A DNA stretch of 64,000 nt, taken from contig JAMWET010003146.1 in the NCBI GenBank assembly GCA_024036415.1, positions 124,001 to 188,000 of the forward strand, read 5' to 3'. Numbering within the stretch: the first letter of the stretch is position 1; every line of letters starts with the position of its first letter. Position numbers and translations under genes: made by a program. The DNA is from Prochilodus magdalenae (taxonomy: Eukaryota; Chordata; Actinopteri; Characiformes; Prochilodontidae). The notes beneath the pieces were generated by a model. The model searched no databases, had not been told where the DNA came from, and worked only from the letters and a program-made list of their open reading frames with translations. Of the stretch, positions 55,548-64,000 are shown piece after piece.

Positions 55548-56541
55548 TGTAATATTTTATGAACCAGGGCCAAGTTCAGTCTGATGTTAGAAGAATGTAC
55601 ACAAGCCTTTGGTCAGTGTAGGGCTATTGGAGCTAGGTCATTAGTTTGGGCCCTAAATGCCAAAATTTGGCCAAAAACTGGCCAAGAATTGGCCAAATTT
55701 GCCAGTAAATAACCCCCACCTCTATCATTTCTGTTAGCACCCTTATGGGGTTTCTAATAGTATGTTAGCATTAAGCTAATGATGCTGTACATGAATGTTT
55801 TTGGGCCAGTTCAAGATTTCTTATATGTATACTTGAAGCTCATAACAAATTTTAATATATTTATTAATTTATATGTGGCATTTGTAATATTTGTTAGCTT
55901 ATTTTCTAAAATAAAAGTCCCTGTGCATTTTAAAATCTAGTTGGTGTACACATGGTACACATGTAATATTTTATGAACCAGGGCCAAGTTCAATCTGATG
56001 TTAGAAGAATGTACACAAGCCTTTGGTCAGGGGTCATGTAGGCCTATTGGAGCTAGGTCATTAGTTTGGGCCCTAAATGCCAAAATTTGGCCAAAAACTG
56101 GCCAAGAATTGGCCAAATTTGCCAGTAAATAACCCCCAACTCTATCATTTTTGTAAGCACCCTTATTGAGTTTCTAATAGTATGTTAGCATTAAGCTAAT
56201 GATGCTGTACATGAATGTTTTTGGGCCAATTCAAGATTTTTTTATATGTATATTTAAAGCTCACAACACATTTTAATATATTTATTAATTTGTATATGGC
56301 ATTTTTGCGGTGGCCACTATCAGTTAAGCCCTGCCATAGACAGGTGGCCATGGTTTCACCATGTTGTTTTTTCATATGAATAAATAGACTGATAGATGCA
56401 ATCCATATGTAATGTATGAATTAGTTTAGTAAATGATTTTCATATTTTCATAATATTTTTCCCTCAGTTGTAATATTTGTTAGCTCATTTTCTAAAATAA
56501 AAGTCCTTGCACATTTTAAAATCCAGTTGGTGTACACATGG
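55548..56541 (+). repeat. 414-bp tandem duplication with a 165-bp length difference
   Basis: Copy 1 is 55548-55961. Copy 2 is 55962-56541. Both run from TGTAATATTTTATGAACCAG to TTGGTGTACACATGGT with few mismatches. Copy 2 carries about 164 extra bases (56304-56467) between GGCAT and TTGTAATATTTGTTAG. Each copy also has an internal cluster of GGCCAA motifs. Confidence 0.93.
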
Positions 56542-58794
56542 TCCATGGGTGGTACTGAATTTTCATGCTTGTCAATTTTTCTTTCAAAACAACCTGCTAG
56601 CCACCTAGCTAAAGCTGGTTTCATTTGTCCCTCATTTGTCCCATCATTCATATGTTGTATATATGTGTATTCTTAATGTTAGCCACTTTAACCACCTGTA
56701 CAGCCTACATAGTAATATAATGTGTTCAAAAGTAATAGCACAATATGGAATTAAAATAGGCTAATCTGCTAACAGGCTAACAACTAACAGGCTAACCATG
56801 TACCCCTTGGGAAATAATCATCCACAGTCTTTAAAGTTAGATCTTCACTGAAAAGGGATTACTTAGGATGTAATGGTACTGAGCTGAATGAGTATTCATT
56901 CATTAGCTTTAGCCACAGCTGCTATGAATTATGCTAAGTTTGGTGCTAGCAATGTTAACACAGACTAGCCTTTATGCTAACAGGGTTATTCACATGTGGA
57001 AGGGCTTAATTGCATTATATGTTGCTGTCTCCGATGAACACATGGCTGTTTCTGAGTCTGTGGTGAACAGAATTAGAGTTTTCATGAAATTACTGGGAAA
57101 TTACATTCTAAAAATGGCAGTATGGCTAATTGCAGCCCAGAGGACGAGCTTCCTAGTGGTTTCATTGGCACTGTGAAGCTCTATACCCCAGGTAAAAAGT
57201 AAACGTTAATGTACTAGAAATGCACTTTAATATCAGCACGTACATTTCTAGCACATTGTTGTACTTAATATGCACTTAATAGCTAGAACCACAAAATAAC
57301 TTTTTGCAAACAAGTAAAGTTTCGGGTACAGATTTATTTGTAACTTAGTTACAAGTTATTAAACTTATTAAACAGGATCACAAATGAGTTTTCCTTTACT
57401 GTACTGCATTTGTAGCACTCTGTTCATAAATATAGACTAGCCAAAACTAATTTACTATGGAAGTAATGAAAGTACAAAGTCGTCCTAATGGGAAACAAAT
57501 TACTTTAAAAAAAAACTACTTAATTACAGTAACTATTATTATCAGGTTTACTTCTAGGGTTAGCAGATCACTTGTTTATTAGGGGGTTTTATTAGGAATT
57601 TATTAGGAATAAAAAAGTAGTTTTTTTAAATACTGGCTATTAATCAAGGTATAAGAACTAATAACTGGATATACACTTTGATCAAACATGGTTGTGTCTT
57701 CTAAATAACCTTTTAAAATCCCGGGGTAGCAAAAAGCTACCTTTATTGTTGCTCAGTAAATGGAGGAGGTCCCAGGATGAAGGATGAAAATACACTGGAA
57801 TTATTATTATTATTAATCGTTATTTATTTTATACTATATAATATAGTATAGTATATATACATATACACTATCTCAACTCTGCAGAATCCTATTTAGTTAT
57901 TATTATTCAGTAGGACTACAGTGCAAACTGGTTTTGGCTGTTCCTGGGTTATACAAGGATGTACTGATAACTTGGACCCACCAGTCAGTGCTGGGGTTTA
58001 GTGGGTTTTAATGGATCTCTAAATCTTGTATAATCTGACACATCCATGAAAGTCTTTGACGCACTGATATCTGTTGCTCATATCCTTCAGGCCCTGGACT
58101 GTCAGTTCTTGGACCCCTGATATTGCCACTGCTTGCTCTATTGGAGTCTGTGGCTGTTCTCAGCCAGTAACTTTTCTCTTCACAGGACAGTAATTATTAG
58201 CGGTTTTATTTCCCAGTGATGAAAACCATTCAGGCATTGTTGCTGTCAGGAAGCAACCGCCAACAATTTCCACTCCCTATTCTTTCCTCACGTCGCTTGT
58301 TTGATACAAGCCAGTGACGGAGCAGGCCGGCCTTGCAAATCGTAACTTAAACAAAACCTCAAGCGTTTAAAAAGGCTCTTCCTCCCTCCTGAGAAAGTGC
58401 ATGTTGGTTATGACGCAGCTGGAGCACTCAGGTTCTCAAAGTTATCATCGCTGTACAGGAACAGGCTCGATAAAACACTCCCGGTCACACTGACACGAGC
58501 GCTGCTCTCAGAGCAGCCGACAAGCGTCCACCTCCTTCACACGCCAATCTCTTTCCAGTCAAAGGAGCCTTTGAAAGTCCTCACAGCTTAATGCTTTTCA
58601 CTGCACGTAAAATGGCACCTAGTCTAGACTCAGGCTGCCCTTACGGTGACCTGGGGGCAGCCACGTACTTGGTGTTGTGTTTTCTTGAAAGGAACATGGC
58701 AGCTAGTCCTGGCTGTGCTGTTGGGAAGGAGGATAAAGGTAACCAGGATCAATAACTGATGATGAATTTAGACTGATATGATCAATATTTATTG
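56542..58794. other. Unannotated AT-rich stretch
   Basis: No gene or named repeat recognised. Short (ATT)n and (TATA)n runs near 57800-57855. Confidence 0.5.
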
Positions 58795-59300
58795 AGCTAC
58801 ACATACAGAAGTCTGTCTCTCAGTATGGCGTCACCCGCCATGTTTGCTAACACCACATCCCAGACGTCTCGGTATGGAGCTGTAGTGGTTCCTAGTGGTG
58901 TCCTGTGATAATACATCCCATGCAGCTTGAATATCCTCACACGGTTCCTACAGATGGTGCAGTAGGGGTAGAGGTGGAGTGACACCAGGCCTTGTGTGAC
59001 ATGTGACAACAAACCATTCATCTTGGCGCTGACCACAGTGCCTCCACCCAAGGTCGTCTCCACCAAGACTAAAGCGGGACTCGTCACTGAAGATGACCCG
59101 CTGAGTCACTCCATGACAGTCTGGCACGACACCATTGCAGTTTTTGGTGACGGTGACGTGGTGTTAAGGACAGTCGTTGTAACGGTCTGCATCTATGTAG
59201 TTCTGCGTGGTGTAGCCGTCTGCTAATGGTGCTGGCACTAACAGGATGACTCATGGAGGCATCACTGCTCGCTGAATGTCTGCGGTTGTGGCTGTTTGGT
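58795..59300 (-). mobile_element. Tc1/mariner-like transposon relic E
   Basis: Minus-oriented, the longest upstream copy. It reads from the C-terminal segment (CATGTTTGCTAACACCAC) through GGTGGAGTGACACCAGGCCT, ACTAAAGCGGGACTCGTCAC and GACGGTGACGTGGTGTTAAG to AACAGGATGACTCATGGAGG. Frames are broken. Confidence 0.77.
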
Positions 59301-59621
59301 CACTCTGCACATGCCAGATAGTTCATTGCTTCCTTTCTCCGTCCCAGATCCTACACATCGCCGGGACGTGCCGCCTTCTAGCCAGTGCCGGCAACAGCGG
59401 GATATGGTTGCAGCCACTCAAGTAGAATGGCGCACCATACATCCTCAAGACCATCCCACTTTCCGGAGGCCTATGCTGTGACCCCTTTTGAACTTTGCCA
59501 AAGGGGCTGAGCGTTAAACTTGAACCATGAACATGTCTCATGATTTCAAACCAGGTCGAACAGTCCGTGTAGCCCATAGTAAGCATTAGCCTAAGATTAT
59601 CTTATACAGCTTACATTGAGG
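59301..59621. other. Unannotated stretch
   Basis: Nothing recognised. Confidence 0.45.
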
Positions 59622-59800
59622 AACCGGCTACAGGAGGGTCACCAGTTTGATTCCCTAACCCCATAAGGACTTAAGTGCTTGCAAGCAAGGCACCTAACCC
59701 CCAACTGCTCCATGGTGCTGAGGACTGGGCCACCCACCGCTCTGGGCAAGAGTGCTTCCTGCCCTTAACACGCTAAAACAGCCAGATAAACAGTTTAGCT
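59622..59800 (+). mobile_element. SINE-like repeat of a second type
   Basis: B-box-like CACCAGTTTGATTCCC, then GCAAGGCACCTAACCCCCAA, CTGCTCCATGGTGCTGAGGA and CACCGCTCTGGGCAAG. This pattern is common to a widespread teleost SINE. It is truncated at its 5' end. Confidence 0.6.
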
Positions 59801-60214
59801 CCAAAAGCTAAGCCCTAGCACTGACTGAATAGTCTCCTCCTCCATTCTCAAGTCTCTGACTTGAATAACGGCATCTCCGGCAAACTGCGTAACGCCACTG
59901 CAGGGGGTTTTCAGCCAAAGCCGTCAGTGGGTGGTTGATTTGTTGCCATACACTGCATACTGTTCTAACAGCACCCAGAGCATTCGGATCAGCAATTACA
60001 TGCAGTGGGTGGTCCAGCCTGATTTCTACTGTACCCCTAATTACATTTACATTTATAGGAGGGCTAAGAAACCCCTGCCTTCTCTGATTTCACATCACGG
60101 CAGATAAGGGTTTCGTACTTGAGCACAAGTGTATTTTTAGAGCATGGTCACTTGCCATTGCTTTGATTCGCAGGTCAATTCCCAGGCATTCTTTTCCAAG
60201 ACAAAGGCCTTCAT
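59801..60214. other. Unannotated stretch
   Basis: Nothing recognised. Confidence 0.45.
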
Positions 60215-60560
60215 AGGCAACCCAGAAGGAATCAACCGACAGGAATGAAACTTGGTGGGTAGGTTTGACATGGTGAGACATGCCAATGATCCAAAGTTCA
60301 GCCGCGCATATGATTTAGGCAAGGACCGGTCTTATTTCTGTACCTGACTCACCCAACAGCCAAGGTTGCAGACATCCAGCGAGCAGTGATGCTCCATGAG
60401 TCATCCTGTTAGTGCCAGCACCATTGGTAGACGGCTACAGGACTACATGCACACAGACCGTTACGACGACTGCCCTTAACACCACGTCAACGTCACAAAA
60501 GACTGCACTGATGTCATAGCAGACTGTCATGGAGTAACTCCGAATGACAGCAGGTCATCA
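60215..60560 (+). mobile_element. Tc1/mariner-like transposon relic F (5' part)
   Basis: Carries the 5' segment GGTAGGTTTGACATGGTGAG as in relic A, then GAGCAGTGATGCTCCATGAG, GTCATCCTGTTAGTGC and TGTCATGGAGTAACTC. It stops before the C-terminal part. Confidence 0.72.
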
Positions 60561-61699
60561 ACATTTCATGGCGTCACATCGCCGTCTGCCACTTGTTCAG
60601 TTTTCCAGACATGACACGCTCCTCCCTTTCCGTTTCCCATTGCATTGTGGGACAGTAGTGTCCATCATTAACATACTTCGACTGCTTCTAAGTGTGCACT
60701 GTGGTTTTTTGAATATACTCAACTTTGACATTCAGATTTTACAATATACTACATAACTCAAATACTAGGTAGTACCAAGTGCGCAACTGGGAAGCAGCAT
60801 GTGATGGTCATTACAGCTGGAGTGTCTCTGCCCTTCTTAGTAAATAAAGCTTACTAATAGATCGTTTATTGCTGACAAGAGGAAACTGGGGCCCAAAATT
60901 TGGTGTCAAAGAAGCCAAATAGAAAGTCCAGTGCAAACAAAACTGCACATACAGACGAAGCAGAAGACACAGGCCATAAATAAACAAGGCTAGGCACAAA
61001 AAAGTCAGAGTAGGCAGCAAACGGAAGGACAAAGGCCCCGCATGAATAAGAGCAAGTGTAGCATTGAGAGAACAATATTGGCTTTATGTGCTACTGATTG
61101 TCCTTAAGCTGATATTGGGCTGTTATGTCCAGCCAGCATGAGGTCAGCCCCAGCCGACAGAGGCAGAACACAGCCCTGATGGCGATTCTACCTGGGAGGT
61201 TTTATAGTCCTTCTGCTCAGAGGTGGGTGGTGTTTAGGTACTTGGCCCTGATAAAGCACCCTTGTTAATTAATAAAGAACCCATATTAAAACTAAAAGAG
61301 TTTCATGTATTATGTGAACATGATTGAAGTCCAGTTTACAACCCAGTTCTGAAATCCAAGTATCTGTGATGTCACCAGAACCAATGCATTTACATATCAC
61401 CTTCTATACTGTTAAATTACACACAATTCCTTTAGTAGTATGCTGCCACTTTTGCACTGCACTAATGGAATATGACTGGACTGGAGGTGCAACACAACCA
61501 GTAAAGTTTTGGCTTGTGGATAATGCCATGCTAAAGCTAGCTAAAGTTGGAAAGACTCCATTATAGGCTCCTTGTGTGTTTAAGGTGGTAGTAACACCAG
61601 GCTCCTGCAGATGGCGCTGCATGAGGATGCTGGGGCTATAAATACCTGCGGGGTCTGAGTGACGGGATCCATAGATTGGGAAGAGGTGATACAGTGCGG
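60561..61699. other. Unannotated stretch
   Basis: Nothing recognised. Confidence 0.45.
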
Positions 61700-62060
61700 G
61701 GAATGTCTCGTTCCATGTGTGGGAAATGGCTCCAGAGCAGATGTTAATGACTGGCTAAAAGGAGTGACTGCATGTGGGCGTGGCCAAAGACCATACTGTG
61801 AAGGAAGTAGCTGAATCTGCAGGTGTATGGAAGTGTACAGTCATACGGGTCTACCAGCAGTGCTAAAATCCCAGTCTACAGGGAATTCTCCTCGGAATTG
61901 TGCCAGGGAAGGCTTCCACCAAATCTGGACTAACTGTGCAATTCTTTGATGCAAGAGTGGCTGAATATTGATGTGGCCTACATCCAGAAACTACTCCAGT
62001 CCACGTCCGATCCCAGCTGTTATTGGTGCTCCTAGAGATATTACATGCCATTAGGTGCGT
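61700..62060 (+). mobile_element. Possible Tc1-like transposase N-terminal (HTH) relic
   Basis: The plus strand encodes HTVKEVAESAGVWKCTVIRV YQQC, then a stop, then a broken continuation (KASTKSGLTVQF). The first piece resembles the helix-turn-helix start of Tc1-like transposases. Assigned on pattern only. Confidence 0.45.
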
Positions 62061-64000
62061 TTCAGTAATGGGTGACTCATTTTTTGCTTCATCACTTCAG
62101 AGAACGCAGTTACACTGTAGCACCCATATGCCGGCATGATGCAGGTGAAGCAAAGGTGGGTCCGACTCTTCTAGTGGGTTGGAATTTGGTATAACCCTGG
62201 TTAAGGCACCATCAGATAGGAAAGAATTACCTACAAGCTAGTGTAATTTTACAGGATTTGATTGCCAGAGATTCAGACTGACTAAGGCAAGATCAATGTA
62301 CGTCTTTGCATGCTAGTCTGAAACGGGATTGAGGTTGGATGGGCGTTTAGCATCTGGAAAAGCTACATGAATTCATGAGAGAGGCTGAAATAACCCGGAA
62401 AAGGTTACATCCTAATTTCAGTAATAACACTGGCAGGGATGGACACCCTGCTCTCGGATTTTCCTTGTTTTCCTGTTAGCCGTTAGCCTGTCTTGCGTCC
62501 CTTTAGCTCTTTTAGCTCTCACCAATGAGTAAAAGCCTGTCCGACATTCACTGTGGTCTGGTCACTTGCTTGGTCACTGTGGCACGATGTCCATGTTGGA
62601 AATGCTATGCTAGCTTCTTCTTACAGCTAGCTGAGGACCCATAGTTGTTGATGTGGTGCCGTAAAGAGGTGCGGATGTTCTCAAGAGGACACATTTCCGC
62701 TGCTCCAAAGTTACATAGCACTACTACAGCAAGCATTCCAGATCCGGAATGGCAATGACAAAGAGTCCATTCTCACTAAATTCTGACCAGTGCACCAGTC
62801 AAAAAGATATTGAGGCTCTTAATGTTGCTTTTATATAGAGGCTGAGTTCACTCTTCCTCGCTCAGTAGTCAGGAGAGATCTGCCTCCACAGGCTGTGGAA
62901 CTGAAGGGGTTACGAATAAACACACACATGGGAATCCCATTTTATTCATTATGCCCAGGAAAAGGCAAGAAAAAGGCCCAGTGCTGCCTGCGTACAGCTT
63001 CACACAGCCGACGGACAATAATACCCAGGCTGAGACGGGGAGGGGCATGCTGGGAGGGGGTGTGGCCTTGTCTAACCATGACCATTACATAACCAGAGTG
63101 GTGTTTTTTTCCCTGTATAATGGTGGCAGTGGATGGGCACTGATGCTAGAATAATTCCATGGCCACATGCCTCAGTCCATCTACCCCCCACCCCGAGGAG
63201 TGGAACACAGAGCTGCAGCCTGTCGCTGTGAGATGCTGTGGCGTGGCAGCGGGGCAAATGAATCTGTCAGGGTTGGAAGAAATCCTCATATCTGCAAGAA
63301 ATGATGAATCTACAAGACAAGAAGTGTGGAAAGGCATTGTTAAGGCTTAAATAAAGGGTCCAGTGAAGGCCTCTACTGTACACATTGCTATGAGGATTTG
63401 ATTGCATTAGGACACAAGAGCATTAGTGAGGTCGGGCAATGATGCTGGGTGAACGGTTCTGGATCACGCCAGGTAGTCCTAGAGGCATCAGATGAAGCTC
63501 TGTCACGTCAGAGAAGGCATTTTCACTGCTTCACAGCCCATTGCCTGGGGGCTTACTACCCAAGTAGCCAACACCTGGCATTGGGAATGGTGATTGGGAA
63601 TGATGCTCCAGAGTGTCCCGCTCTATTATCAGTGCTTTTCTATGGACGTAGTTGAACTTAGGTGGCGTAACCATTTGTCTATGCAGCCTACAGCAGCTAA
63701 ACCCTGCCCAGTCTTCTTAGAGACGGGCCCCCCTCTTTAGGGTGCCACAGCGGAGTGACTGAGTGCTGTTTCCTACAGCCCATGTGCAACAGGATCCCGT
63801 CCCTTAGGTGTGATGGCTTCAAGGCTGGCCGGTGATGTGAGCTGCCCCTATGGCAACTCCTTATGTGATTCTTTCTCAAATGCGAGATATGCCTGCCAAA
63901 CCATTGCAGTCAGTTCTACCGCCAGTTCAAAGTGTCGCTGGCAGCTTGATGCAATGCGGCTGGCAGGTCCTTGTGTCCGGCTACTGTCCAGGCGTCCTTG
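62061..64000. other. Unannotated stretch to window end
   Basis: No gene or named repeat recognised. Open frames are short and unsupported. Confidence 0.5.

Overview
The window is vertebrate nuclear DNA, almost certainly from a teleost fish. The evidence is intron-split genes for soluble guanylate cyclase with GT-AG splice sites, teleost-style tRNA-derived SINEs that carry an L2-type LINE tail, Tc1-like transposon remnants, and very long minisatellites. There is no bacterial-style gene layout. Most open frames in the window are chance or are shadows of exons or repeats.

Genes. All supported coding sequence is on the minus strand and belongs to two neighbouring genes. gucy1a1 (alpha-1 subunit of the NO-activated guanylate cyclase) is complete in extent: start codon at 30599-30601, stop at 7594-7596, eight coding exons, about 672 residues. 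gucy1b1 (beta-1 subunit) begins downstream in the same orientation. Only its start-codon exon (588-590) and second exon (131-204) lie in the window. The two products form the obligate alpha1/beta1 heterodimer that makes cGMP, so this is the conserved tandem sGC locus. About 7 kb separates the alpha stop from the beta start. One flaw stands out: small exons 2 and 3 of gucy1a1 do not join in frame, being one base short. This points to an indel or sequence error, or to an unseen microexon.

Layout. 1-590 is the 5' part of gucy1b1, followed by a GC-rich promoter with NRF-1, CCAAT, E-box and GC-box motifs. 1060-5300 is a 21/42-bp minisatellite with a duplicated block, plus one SINE and one LINE 3' end. 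7594-30601 is gucy1a1. Its introns hold a fold-back MITE, a 31-bp array, LINE reverse transcriptase fragments, a SINE, a Tc1-like remnant, a 1.7-kb field of CACATGTGATCACATG-like palindromes (intron 2) and a field of GGTTCTATATAGAACC-like palindromes (intron 1). 30602-31060 is the GC-rich alpha promoter.

31-64 kb is gene-poor and repeat-rich. It has a 73-bp array split by a SINE, a small TIR MITE, a 600-bp GT-rich tract, a 62-bp minisatellite of about 45 copies, a purine-biased array with a 110-bp higher-order unit, a 65/68-bp alternating array, a 414-bp tandem duplication and five Tc1-like remnants. I recognised no protein-coding gene in that half. I found no new multi-gene system. The most notable items are the frame break in gucy1a1, the intronic palindrome fields and the cluster of large satellites upstream of the locus.
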